Below are positions 26,975 through 34,799 of a stretch of 64,000 bases of DNA, in pieces. Origin of the DNA: Oceanicola sp. (GTDB lineage Bacteria; Pseudomonadota; Alphaproteobacteria; Rhodobacterales; Rhodobacteraceae); NCBI GenBank assembly GCA_022447275.1, contig JAKVBK010000006.1, positions 58,944 through 122,943 of the forward strand, given 5' to 3'. The stretch's first letter is position 1. Every line of letters begins with the position of its first letter. The translations under genes were made by a program, and so were the position numbers. Below the pieces are notes generated by a model. That model searched no databases and was not told where the DNA came from. It was given only the letters and a program-made list of their open reading frames with translations.

Positions 26975-28393
26975 ATGGCCAGATACCTAAGAGACATGCA
27001 CGGGTATGGGCGCATCCCGCCGAAAGCAGACTGGCCCGGAGGCGCCAAAATCGCAGTTCAAGTGGTGCTGAACTATGAGGAAGGGGGCGAGAATTGCATC
27101 CTGCATGGGGATGACGCGTCCGAGGCATTTCTGTCTGAGATCGTCGGTGCGCAGGCTTGGCCCAACCAGCGGCACTGGAACATGGAATCGATCTATGAGT
27201 ACGGGGCCCGGGCGGGTTTCTGGCGGCTGCACAGGCTGTTCACCTACATGAAGATTCCGCTGACGGTTTATGGGGTGGCGACAGCCTTGGCCCGCAGCCC
27301 CGAACAGGTGGCCGCCATGAAGGAAGCGGATTGGGAAATTGCGAGCCACGGCTTGAAATGGATCGACTACAAAGATTTCTACCCCGAGGAAGAGCGCGAC
27401 CACATGATGCAGGCGATCCGTCTGCATGAAGAAGTCACCGGCAGCCGTCCGACGGGTTGGTATACTGGGCGCTGCTCTGAAAACACCGTTCGACTGGTGG
27501 CCGAGGAGGGCGGGTTTACCTATTGCGCCGACAGCTATGCCGATGATCTGCCCTACTGGTGGCGCGACGGCGGACACACGCAATTGATCGTGCCCTATAC
27601 GCTGGATGCCAATGATATGCGGTTCGCAACCCCGCAGGGCTTTAACACGGGCGAGCATTTCTACCAGTATCTCAAGGACAGTTTCGACGTGCTCTATGCA
27701 GAAGGGGCTGCCGGGCGGCCCAAGATGCTGTCCATCGGGCTGCATTGCAGGCTTGCGGGCCGCCCAGGGCGGATGATGGCCATCAAGCGCTTCCTGGATT
27801 ACGCACAAAGCCATGATCACGTCTGGTGGGCCCGCCGCATCGACATCGCGCAACACTGGACCCGCCATCACCCGCCACAAGCCCAGCGCATTCGGCCCTC
27901 ACGCATGGAACACGCGGCTTTTGCCGATCGGTTCGGCGGCATCTTCGAGCACAGCCCCTGGGTGGCTGAGCGCGCCCATGCCCTTGAGATGGGCCCAGCC
28001 CATGATACCCCTGCAGGGCTCCATGCCCTGATGTGCCGGGCCTTCCGGCGCGCCACCGAAGAGGAAAGATTGGGCGTGCTGCGCGCCCATCCCGATCTGG
28101 CAGGCAAGATCGCCCAAGCGCGGGAACTGACCGCCGAGAGCACCTCAGAGCAGGCCTCTGCCGGGTTGGATCTGCTCACGGCGGAAGAAAAGCGGGCCTT
28201 CATGGACCTCAATGAACAATACATGGGGAAGTTTGGTTTCCCCTTCATCGTTGCCGTGCGGGACTATGACAAAGCGCAGATCCTACAACTGTTTAATCAG
28301 CGCTTGCAAAACAGCCGCGATCAGGAATTCCGGGAGGCATGCAGGCAGGTTGAGCGCATCGCGGAATTGCGGCTCCAGTCGATGGAAATCTGA
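26975..28393 (+). CDS. Fusion of PuuE-type allantoinase and OHCU decarboxylase
   Basis: Two enzymes of urate breakdown in one 472-residue chain. Residues 1 to about 310 are a polysaccharide-deacetylase-fold allantoinase of the PuuE type (VQVVLNYEEGGENCILHGDD near the start, GIDYKDF-like metal region and IGLHCRLAGRPGR). Residues about 315-472 are OHCU decarboxylase (UraD): FEHSPWVAERA, RAHPDLAGKIA and the KFGFPFIVAVRDY motif. The start at ATG 26975 has AGGAGG just upstream at 26964-26969; an open frame further upstream overlaps uraH and is not used. UraD acts before PuuE, so the fusion joins two consecutive steps. Confidence 0.93.
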   Translation: MARYLRDMHGYGRIPPKADWPGGAKIAVQVVLNYEEGGENCILHGDDASEAFLSEIVGAQAWPNQRHWNMESIYEYGARAGFWRLHRLFTYMKIPLTVYGVATALARSPEQVAAMKEADWEIASHGLKWIDYKDFYPEEERDHMMQAIRLHEEVTGSRPTGWYTGRCSENTVRLVAEEGGFTYCADSYADDLPYWWRDGGHTQLIVPYTLDANDMRFATPQGFNTGEHFYQYLKDSFDVLYAEGAAGRPKMLSIGLHCRLAGRPGRMMAIKRFLDYAQSHDHVWWARRIDIAQHWTRHHPPQAQRIRPSRMEHAAFADRFGGIFEHSPWVAERAHALEMGPAHDTPAGLHALMCRAFRRATEEERLGVLRAHPDLAGKIAQARELTAESTSEQASAGLDLLTAEEKRAFMDLNEQYMGKFGFPFIVAVRDYDKAQILQLFNQRLQNSRDQEFREACRQVERIAELRLQSMEI

Positions 28394-28425
28394 GCAAGGA
28401 GCGTTTGGGCAGGCGTGCAGGCAGG

Positions 28426-28469
28426 CCGCGCCTTCGGCGCGGGCCTGCGCCTCCGGCGGGAGTATTTTT
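28426..28469 (+). repeat. GC-rich double hairpin of a type dispersed in Rhodobacteraceae genomes
   Basis: CCGCGCC (28426-28432) pairs with GGCGCGG (28436-28442), and CGCC/GGCG (28448-28458) forms a second small hairpin, followed by GGGAGTATTTTTC. I recall the CTCCGGCGGGAGTATTTTT element as a common intergenic sequence in Roseobacter-group genomes. Placed after the convergent puuE-uraD and GAPDH genes, it may act as a terminator. Confidence 0.5.
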
Positions 28470-28514
28470 CAGACAAAGACGCAGTCGGGCCTCGCAGGAT
28501 ATGGCGGCGGGTCA

Positions 28515-29510
28515 TCAGGGGCTTGCGGGCCTTGCCCCCATCATCACCTGCGCCATGTCGAGCATCCTGTTGGAAAAGCCCCATTCATTGTCATACCAGC
28601 CGAATATCCGGGTCAGCCCGCCTTTTGCGACCGAGATTTCCGAGCTTTGGATCACAACGCTTTCTGGGCGCATGCGCAGATCAGCCGAAACCAGCGGCTG
28701 ATCCGTCCAGCCGATCAAGGGGCCGCCGGCCACGCTTTCCAGCCAGTGCGAGATTTCGTCCAGCTTTGGGGCTTTGCGCAAGGTCACCATCAGATCGAGG
28801 GCAGACACCGATGCCGTTGGCACCCGCACCGCCCGGGCCGTGACGCGGCCCGCCAACTCAGGCAGCACCATATCCACTAGGCGGCCCGCCGAAGTGGAGG
28901 TGGGCACCATGGAGAGTGCCCCCGCACGCGAGCGTTCCAACCCGCCACGCGGGGCATCCACCATGGGCTGGCTGCCCGTATAGCAATGGATGGTGGTCAT
29001 ATGCCCGGTTTCGACGCCGAAGGCGCTGTCCAAAAGCTTTAACAGAGGCGCGAGGGCGTTTGTGGTACAGGACGCGTTCGACACGATTTGCGCCCCAACT
29101 GCGCTGGCGTCATTCGCGCCGACCACCGCTGTGACATCTGCCGCCTCCGAGGGGCCTGATATCAGCACGCGTTGAGCCCCTGCACGCAAGCCCGCCTCCG
29201 CCACCGGGCGCGTATTGGCCCGTCCAGTGCATTCCATCAGGATATCAACGCCGCCTAGATCAAGGCCAGCAACATCCCCTTGCCGGTGGACCGGAATGCT
29301 GTGCCCGTTGACCACCAGATGACCCGTGCGGTGCGAAACGGCACCGGGATAAGGCCCGAACACACTGTCATAGGCAAAGAGATAGGCGAGCGTTTCAAGC
29401 TCCGCGATGTCATTGATGCAAACGACATCCATATCTGTGCGATCCAGAACAAGACGCAGGACCGACCGGCCAATCCGTCCGAACCCATTGATCGCAATTT
29501 TCAATGTCAT
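28515..29510 (-). CDS. Glyceraldehyde-3-phosphate dehydrogenase family protein (atypical)
   Basis: NAD(P)-dependent phosphorylating aldehyde dehydrogenase fold, 331 residues. It has the Rossmann start KIAINGFGRIGR, the catalytic SNASCTTN with Cys148, and the C-terminal WYDNEWGFSNRM. The region after the active site reads CYTGSQPMVDAPR in place of the usual T-x-D-Q-R-L-L-D, and the loop after LVDMVLPEL differs from typical GapA. It may be a second GAPDH, an erythrose-4-phosphate dehydrogenase or a specialised form. Start at ATG 29510 (MTLKIAINGFG) matches the fold. It is alone, with no pgk or tkt nearby. Confidence 0.85.
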   Translation of the reverse strand: MTLKIAINGFGRIGRSVLRLVLDRTDMDVVCINDIAELETLAYLFAYDSVFGPYPGAVSHRTGHLVVNGHSIPVHRQGDVAGLDLGGVDILMECTGRANTRPVAEAGLRAGAQRVLISGPSEAADVTAVVGANDASAVGAQIVSNASCTTNALAPLLKLLDSAFGVETGHMTTIHCYTGSQPMVDAPRGGLERSRAGALSMVPTSTSAGRLVDMVLPELAGRVTARAVRVPTASVSALDLMVTLRKAPKLDEISHWLESVAGGPLIGWTDQPLVSADLRMRPESVVIQSSEISVAKGGLTRIFGWYDNEWGFSNRMLDMAQVMMGARPASP

Positions 29511-29526
29511 TGCGGCATCCTTTCGC

Positions 29527-29540
29527 TGAAAGCGCTTGCG
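29527..29540. promoter_or_regulatory. LacI-type operator candidate before the GAPDH-like gene
   Basis: TGAAAGCGCTTGCG at 29527-29540 contains the exact palindrome AAGCGCTT and resembles operators of LacI/GalR regulators. It lies 17-30 bases upstream of the GAPDH start codon on the minus strand, where it would overlap the ribosome binding region. Confidence 0.3.
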
Positions 29541-29734
29541 CCTCTTTCGGGAATGGGGCGCAGAACACCCCGACATTGCGACGGTTTAAAGCAGCCGTCT
29601 GTTGCCCTCAAATAGCGCTCTATCAGTTCGCGGCGCGCATGCAATGTGATCCATCCGAACGATCACCCAGTCTGCCAGCGGCAAATGACCGACTGCTTTC
29701 AAAGCCTGCACAAATAAACTGGCAGATGTGGCAG

Positions 29735-29751
29735 GCAAACCGAACGTTTGC
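29735..29751. promoter_or_regulatory. Inverted repeat GCAAAC-N5-GTTTGC upstream of the VPLPA-CTERM gene
   Basis: Perfect six-base arms at 29735-29740 and 29746-29751 around a five-base spacer, ten bases before a TTGACA (29761-29766) that is a plausible -35 element. Its position suits an activator or a second operator. Confidence 0.35.
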
Positions 29752-29781
29752 ACAAAGGTCTTGACAAAGGCGGGAGGGCAA

Positions 29782-29825
29782 AATAGTTGACCGATCAACA
29801 TAAATAGGTTGATCGGTCAACTATT
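29782..29825. promoter_or_regulatory. Tandem 14-bp dyads forming a perfect 18-bp inverted repeat
   Basis: GTTGA-N4-TCAAC occurs at 29786-29799 and again at 29808-29821, 22 bp apart (two helical turns). The whole segment 29782-29799 is the exact reverse complement of 29808-29825, with eight bases between. It lies 22 bases before the ATG of the VPLPA-CTERM gene and just after TTGACA (29761-29766) and a weak AATAGT (29782-29787). Two operator sites for a dimeric repressor are the simplest reading; a 5' UTR hairpin is the alternative. The rest of the 337-base GAPDH-VPLPA gap shows no gene. Confidence 0.6.
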
Positions 29826-29847
29826 ATTCTCAAGATTGGAGAGACTC

Positions 29848-30528
29848 ATGAAACGTACAATACTGGCCGCACTATGTGCGATTGGCCTGGCAGGAGCAGC
29901 ACAGGCTTCCCCTGTCTCATTTGGAGCCCTCTCCAGTGACGATGATGGCCGCACGGACATTATCACCGATGCGCTGAACAATCTTGAATGGCTGCGTTGG
30001 GACCAGGATGCCGATCTGACCTACGGCCAAACGCGTGACTTGATCACCACAGGCGCGCGTGCAGGCGAAGGTTGGGCGATTGCCGATCTGGATAAAGCAC
30101 AGGCGTTTACAGACGCGCTGCTGGACGGCCTGAACAATGGCTGCACGGCGTCGCAAACTTATGCGATCTGCGCAAACGGTCTGCGGGACTTGCCCGCCCT
30201 GCTTGGCGTTGCCAACCGCACCGACAATTACGGTTTGTTCATTGCGCCTAACGCAGCCAACGGAATACCCTCCCGAGCTGGGACCGTCATTGCGATCACG
30301 CAAGCAAGCAACTCTCGAATAGAAAAAATCAATGATATAGATACGATCGCTAATCTTGACGAAATCGTCACCCCTTCAAATACCTATGGCACTCCTGTTT
30401 CATGGCTTCTCTACCGCGAGGCTGCTGCTGCCCCCGCCCCTGTGCCAGTGCCCACATCCCTGCCGCTTCTTGCTGCGGGCCTTGGCGGTTTGGGCTACTT
30501 GGCAGCACGCAAGCGTAAAATGCGCTGA
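29848..30528 (+). CDS. VPLPA-CTERM sorting-domain protein
   Basis: Exported protein of 226 residues. It has a signal peptide with probable cleavage after GAAQA, a central domain (residues about 25-195) with an N-E-W-L-R-W-D-Q-D motif similar to domains found in PEP-CTERM proteins, and a C-terminal sorting tail: VPVPTSLPLLAAGLGGLGYL followed by the basic RKRK cluster. In Rhodobacteraceae such tails are processed by an exosortase-type enzyme and the proteins reach the surface or exopolysaccharide. Start at 29848 fits the signal peptide. An operator-like dyad lies upstream and a terminator downstream. Confidence 0.88.
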   Translation: MKRTILAALCAIGLAGAAQASPVSFGALSSDDDGRTDIITDALNNLEWLRWDQDADLTYGQTRDLITTGARAGEGWAIADLDKAQAFTDALLDGLNNGCTASQTYAICANGLRDLPALLGVANRTDNYGLFIAPNAANGIPSRAGTVIAITQASNSRIEKINDIDTIANLDEIVTPSNTYGTPVSWLLYREAAAAPAPVPVPTSLPLLAAGLGGLGYLAARKRKMR

Positions 30529-30547
30529 GCAACTACAAATTGACATA

Positions 30548-30570
30548 GGGGCGCTGCGGCGTCCCTTTTT
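30548..30570 (+). terminator. Intrinsic terminator of the VPLPA-CTERM gene
   Basis: GGGGCGC (30548-30554) pairs with GCGTCCC (30559-30565) around a four-base loop and is followed by five T residues. One pair is G-T. It lies 20 bases after the stop codon. The remaining stretch to 30859 (289 bases) has no gene I can support. Confidence 0.8.
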
Positions 30571-30859
30571 ATTGGCAACTGGATGCCTCCTGCATGAAAC
30601 GCCGGTTGCTTTGAGAGAACAGTCAGGACGGGGCACAGCGAGGGCGCTTAGACGACAGTGTCGGGCCCATCGACCCCCTCGTGGGATGGCCCGCAGAAAG
30701 AGCTTTCGCGCGACGGTCGACCCCGCATTGCCGGTTTTTTGCGTATTAGGTGGGTGGACGCCTTTCGGCAGGATCTAAAGCGGCGTGGTGGCAACCCTGG
30801 CGCAATCCCTAAGGTCGCACGTCTTTCAGGCCATTCAGCGTGGCCGGAGCTGCGTCTTG

Positions 30860-31309
30860 CTACTCGAATATACTGTCGAAGTTTTCCAGCAGTGAGATCA
30901 GCAAAGCAACGCCACATATGAGAACGGCCAGCCAGAAGACATATTGCAAAACGATTGCTGAAAGCCCGATGCCAATCGCGAGATAGGGCAGCCGGTGCGG
31001 CTCTCCCTGATACAAACCCACCCCTCCGAGCACCACCGCAAGGCCTGCCACACAGAGCGCAGCCGTGACCACCACACTGCTCATGTCTTGGGGTTCGGGC
31101 ACCGGCTCAGGGGCGGGCGCGCCCGACAAAGCCCGTTGTGCTGACAGCTTTATGTCCGCAGCAAGTTCGCCAATGACAGCGCCCGCACTTTTTTCCTCAG
31201 GCTGAAAAACAGACGAAAGAGAGATGAGAATGGCGACAAGGCTAAGCACCCCGAGCATAAACCCAAGCAATCCGAAGGTCGCTTTTTGCCCCTGCGATGG
31301 ATGGTCCAT
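30860..31309 (-). CDS. Small membrane protein, function unknown
   Basis: Protein of 149 residues from the ATG at 31309, which has a GGAGG upstream on the minus strand. Hydrophobic segments lie at about residues 11-33, 78-97 and 110-145 (probably two close helices), with a Pro/Glu-rich loop (APEPVPEPQD) between the first and second. It is an inner-membrane protein by prediction. I do not recognise the family. It is transcribed in the same direction as the bhc genes, but 205 bases and a hairpin separate it from bhcD. Confidence 0.7.
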   Translation of the reverse strand: MDHPSQGQKATFGLLGFMLGVLSLVAILISLSSVFQPEEKSAGAVIGELAADIKLSAQRALSGAPAPEPVPEPQDMSSVVVTAALCVAGLAVVLGGVGLYQGEPHRLPYLAIGIGLSAIVLQYVFWLAVLICGVALLISLLENFDSIFE

Positions 31310-31469
31310 TCTGTGCCTCCGCCCTTTGTGTTGGGCACAGGTATAAAGGGCTTTTGGGGCCAAATCGTGACACGTTAGAGAAGATGGGCCAGCGTACATA
31401 TCTGGCAGACATGGCCCACGCCAGACGTCACGGACTACCCACCCAGACCGCATGCGGCGCGATCAGGTT

Positions 31470-31497
31470 CAGGGCTGCTTCTAGATCAGCAGCCCTG
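31470..31497 (-). terminator. Hairpin after bhcD, terminator-like but lacking a T tract
   Basis: CAGGGCTGCT (31470-31479) and AGCAGCCCTG (31488-31497) form a perfect 10-bp stem with an eight-base loop, 18 bases beyond the bhcD stop. No T-run follows on either strand, so it may protect the 3' end of the bhc mRNA or be a non-canonical terminator. Confidence 0.5.
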
Positions 31498-31514
31498 AGA
31501 GAGAGAGGAATTTG

Positions 31515-32510
31515 TTAGAACGGCACACGGGTGGCAACACCGCGCTCAAGCGCGAGGGACACGGCTTTTTCCGCCACAGCAAGATCCTGCAGCCCGACGC
31601 CCGTGCCATCAAACAGCGTCACCTCCTGTTCAGACGTTCGGCCCGGATCATCGCCGTTGATAACGGCTCCAATCTCCACGATGTCGGCCTCTGCCTTCAG
31701 CCCGGCGCCAACAGCGTGCTGCGCTTCGCCCAGCGTAACGGATTGGGCCACCTCATCCGTGAAGACGCGCGCCCGCGCCACGAGGGCGGGCTCTACCTCC
31801 TGTTTGCCGATCGTATCGGTTCCCATGCAGGCGATATGCGTGCCAGCGGTAACAAAGCTGTCCATCAACTGGGGCTCAAAGCTCGAGGTAATCGTGATGA
31901 TCACATCCGATTGCGCGCCCAACTCCTCAAGGCTGACGGCCTCGAAAGGCAGGCCCAGTTCCGCAGCCGTATCGGCCAGGCGGGGCAACATCTCGGGATG
32001 GTAGTTCCACCCGACAACCTTCTCGAAGTCGCGCTGCGCCGCAGCCGCCCGCATCTGGAAGGCGGATTGGTGGCCCGCCCCCAGCATACCCAGAACGCGG
32101 CTGTCTTTGCGGGCAAGATGCTTGATCGACACTGCAGAAGCTGCCGCCGTGCGCAAGGCCGTCAGCAGGTTGCCGCCCACAAGCGCCTTTGGCCGGCCTG
32201 TATCGGCGTCGAAAAGCACTACGGTTGACTGATGATTGGTCAGCCCCCGCTCCATGTTGCCCGGCCAGTAGCCACCGGATTTCAGCCCCAGCGCAAGCCC
32301 TGCCCTGTCAAAGCCGGACTTGAATCCATACAGCGCCTCGGCGTGTCCGATTGCCTCGCGGATAACCGGGAAGTTATAGGCATCACGCCGCGCCATCGCC
32401 GCAAAGATCGCCTCGACGGCCTCAAAGCTGGCATTGGCGTCCACAAGGCCGGCAATCTCGGCCTCGGGGACAATCACGATTTCATGGCTGTCAACGCTGT
32501 CGCGGGCCAT
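31515..32510 (-). CDS. bhcD: Iminosuccinate reductase (beta-hydroxyaspartate cycle)
   Basis: Ornithine-cyclodeaminase-family protein of 331 residues, with the Rossmann motif VLGMLGAGHQSAF near residue 140 and the active-site region LALGLKSGGYWPGN. In the beta-hydroxyaspartate cycle this enzyme reduces iminosuccinate to L-aspartate with NADH, closing the cycle. The assignment rests on its position as last gene of the bhcABCD operon. Its ATG overlaps the bhcC stop by one base (TGATG). By sequence alone it would be called ornithine cyclodeaminase-like. Confidence 0.92.
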   Translation of the reverse strand: MARDSVDSHEIVIVPEAEIAGLVDANASFEAVEAIFAAMARRDAYNFPVIREAIGHAEALYGFKSGFDRAGLALGLKSGGYWPGNMERGLTNHQSTVVLFDADTGRPKALVGGNLLTALRTAAASAVSIKHLARKDSRVLGMLGAGHQSAFQMRAAAAQRDFEKVVGWNYHPEMLPRLADTAAELGLPFEAVSLEELGAQSDVIITITSSFEPQLMDSFVTAGTHIACMGTDTIGKQEVEPALVARARVFTDEVAQSVTLGEAQHAVGAGLKAEADIVEIGAVINGDDPGRTSEQEVTLFDGTGVGLQDLAVAEKAVSLALERGVATRVPF

Positions 32511-33676
32511 CAGTAGGCCTTTCCGCGCGCTGAGACGGGCCAGAGCGTTTCAACCTTTCCGTTGCGCACGCCGACATACCAGTCATGCACATTACAGGTG
32601 GGGTCACAGTGCCCGGGCACCAGCTTCAGCTTATCGCCGACTTTCAACAACTGATCCGGATCTGCCACCACGCCGTGCTCGTCAGAGCACTTCACGTATT
32701 CCACGCCTTCGCGGTCAAAGATCACGGGCAAGCCGCTATCGACAGACTGGGCTTTCAAGCCCGCATCCACGATCGCCTTCTCTGTTTTTGCGTGCGACAT
32801 GACAGAGCACAGAATGAACAGGGCGTTTTCCCATTCTCCCCGGTCGATCCGCTTGCCGTCCTTGTCGAGGATCCGGCCATAATCGGCATCCATAAAGGCA
32901 TATGAGCCGCATTGAAGCTCATTGTAGACACCCGAGTTGGACTCGAAATAGTACGAGCCCGTGCCGCCACCGCCCACGATATCGCAGTCCAGCCCTTCGG
33001 CCTTCAGCGCATCTACGGCATCTTTCACCATGGCGATCGCGACCTCGACCTTGGACTTGCGATCCGCATAGCTGTCCATGTGCTGCATGGCGCCTTGATA
33101 GGCTTGGATGCCCGCAAATTTGAGGCCGTCGGCCGCGTCAATCGCCTTGGCAATTTCGACCACCTCCGGGGTGGTTGTCACACCGCAGCGCCCGGCACCG
33201 CAATCGATCTCCACAAGACATTCGATCTGGGTGCCATGGGCCGTGGCGCCCGCAGACAGTTCGGCAACATTCTCGATGTCATCAACGCAGCAGATCGCGC
33301 GGGCGCCCAGTTTCGGCAGCCGTGCAAGACGATCGATCTTGGCCTCACCGCGCACCTGATTTGACACCAGAACATCGGTGATGCCGCCACGGGCAAACAC
33401 TTCCGCCTCAGAGACTTTCTGACAGCACACGCCCACAGCGCCACCCAGTTCAACCTGCAGCTTCGCCACGTCGACAGATTTGTGCATCTTTCCATGCACC
33501 CGGTGCCGCATGCCATGCGCTTTTGCGTAATCGCCCATTTTCTTGACGTTGCGCTCAAGCGCGTCGAGATCCAGCACAAGGCAGGGGGTCTGGATGTCCG
33601 CTTCGTCCATGCCAGGCAGGGCCGGCACGTCATAGCCAACTTCAAGATCGTCGAATTCGGGGGTCAGGTCTTTCAT
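32510..33676 (-). CDS. bhcC: beta-hydroxyaspartate aldolase
   Basis: PLP-dependent aldolase of the D-threonine aldolase / alanine-racemase-fold family, 388 residues. The PLP lysine is in HRVHGKMHKS, the barrel follows, and the C-terminal beta domain has metal-binding residues around PGHCDPTCNVHD. In the beta-hydroxyaspartate cycle it joins glycine and glyoxylate into beta-hydroxyaspartate. Start at ATG 33676 (MKDLTPEFDDL). It lies between bhcB and bhcD on the same strand. Confidence 0.94.
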   Translation of the reverse strand: MKDLTPEFDDLEVGYDVPALPGMDEADIQTPCLVLDLDALERNVKKMGDYAKAHGMRHRVHGKMHKSVDVAKLQVELGGAVGVCCQKVSEAEVFARGGITDVLVSNQVRGEAKIDRLARLPKLGARAICCVDDIENVAELSAGATAHGTQIECLVEIDCGAGRCGVTTTPEVVEIAKAIDAADGLKFAGIQAYQGAMQHMDSYADRKSKVEVAIAMVKDAVDALKAEGLDCDIVGGGGTGSYYFESNSGVYNELQCGSYAFMDADYGRILDKDGKRIDRGEWENALFILCSVMSHAKTEKAIVDAGLKAQSVDSGLPVIFDREGVEYVKCSDEHGVVADPDQLLKVGDKLKLVPGHCDPTCNVHDWYVGVRNGKVETLWPVSARGKAY

Positions 33677-33799
33677 TGTCGCTCTCCAAGCAGCGGTGAG
33701 GAATGGGGTTGGCGCTGGCAGCGCCCTGTTTGAAATATCTGGCGCGCAGAACAGCCCGCGCAGGGTGGGTGGGGCCACAGCCCCGACCCGCAACGAAGG

Positions 33800-34768
33800 T
33801 CAGTCCGCCATCCAGGGCAGCTTGGCCAAATCGACATTGCCGCCCGTGACAACAACACCCACGCGCTTGCCGCGGAACACTTCAGGATTGCGCAGGATGG
33901 TCGCGAGGGGCACGGCGCAGCTGGGCTCCATCACAAGCTTCATGCGCTGCCACGTCAGCTTCATGGCGTCGATGATCTCTTGTTCAGAGGCGGTGAGGAT
34001 GTCGGTCACGTGGCTCGACACGAAATGCCACGTGTTTTCCTTCAGCGGCACCTTGAGGCCGTCCGCGATTGTGACAGGCGCATCGTCGGCGATGATGTGG
34101 CCAGCTTTGAAGCTGCGATACGCGTCGTCGGCCTGCTCCGGCTCGGCCGCATAGATTTCCACCTCGGGGGCAATGTTCGACAGGGTGAGGCAACAGCCAG
34201 AGATCATGCCACCGCCACCAATCGGAGCGATCACGGCATCCAGCCCGTCCACCTGCTCCATCATCTCGCGGGAACAGGTGCCCTGGCCTGCGATCACGCG
34301 GGGATCATTGTAGGGATGGACAAACTCGGCACCTGTTGCCTCCTGCACCTCGGCGAACACGGCCTCGCGCGACGTGGTCGACGGCTCGCATTCCGTGATA
34401 ATGCCACCATAGCCCCGCACGGCGGCCTTCTTGGCCTCTGGCGCCGTGCGCGGCATCACAACATTGCAAGGGATGCCACGCCGCCCAGCCGCGTAAGACA
34501 AAGACAAGGCATGGTTTCCTGAACTGTGCGTGGCCACACCACGCTCTGCCATCTCATCAGAGAGGCCAAAGACGGCGTTGCAGGCACCGCGTACCTTGAA
34601 CGCGCCCGCTTTCTGGAAGTTCTCGCATTTGAAAAACAGCTCTGCGCCCGTCAGCTCATTGAAGTATTCCGACGTCAGCACAGGCGTGCGGTGAATGTGC
34701 GGCGCGATGCGCGCATGGGCGGCGATCACGTCCTCATAGGTAGGCAGGGCCTGTGCCAGATCTTTCAT
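33800..34768 (-). CDS. bhcB: beta-hydroxyaspartate dehydratase
   Basis: PLP-dependent enzyme of the serine/threonine dehydratase fold, 322 residues. The PLP lysine is in NFQKAGAFKVRGA, the substrate loop in SSGNHALSLSY and the phosphate cradle in IGGGGMISG. It removes water from beta-hydroxyaspartate to give iminosuccinate. Start at ATG 34768 (MKDLAQALPTYED). The gene is 123 bases before bhcC and 31 bases after bhcA. On its own it would be called threo-3-hydroxyaspartate dehydratase or threonine dehydratase-like. Confidence 0.94.
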   Translation of the reverse strand: MKDLAQALPTYEDVIAAHARIAPHIHRTPVLTSEYFNELTGAELFFKCENFQKAGAFKVRGACNAVFGLSDEMAERGVATHSSGNHALSLSYAAGRRGIPCNVVMPRTAPEAKKAAVRGYGGIITECEPSTTSREAVFAEVQEATGAEFVHPYNDPRVIAGQGTCSREMMEQVDGLDAVIAPIGGGGMISGCCLTLSNIAPEVEIYAAEPEQADDAYRSFKAGHIIADDAPVTIADGLKVPLKENTWHFVSSHVTDILTASEQEIIDAMKLTWQRMKLVMEPSCAVPLATILRNPEVFRGKRVGVVVTGGNVDLAKLPWMAD

Positions 34769-34799
34769 AGGAACCTCTTTACGTAAGGTTAGATATTGG

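Noticed and set aside
30571..30859. Possible small gene or transposase remnant between the VPLPA-CTERM gene and the membrane protein
   Set aside because: Both strands have open frames but no domain, start site or codon pattern that I can support.
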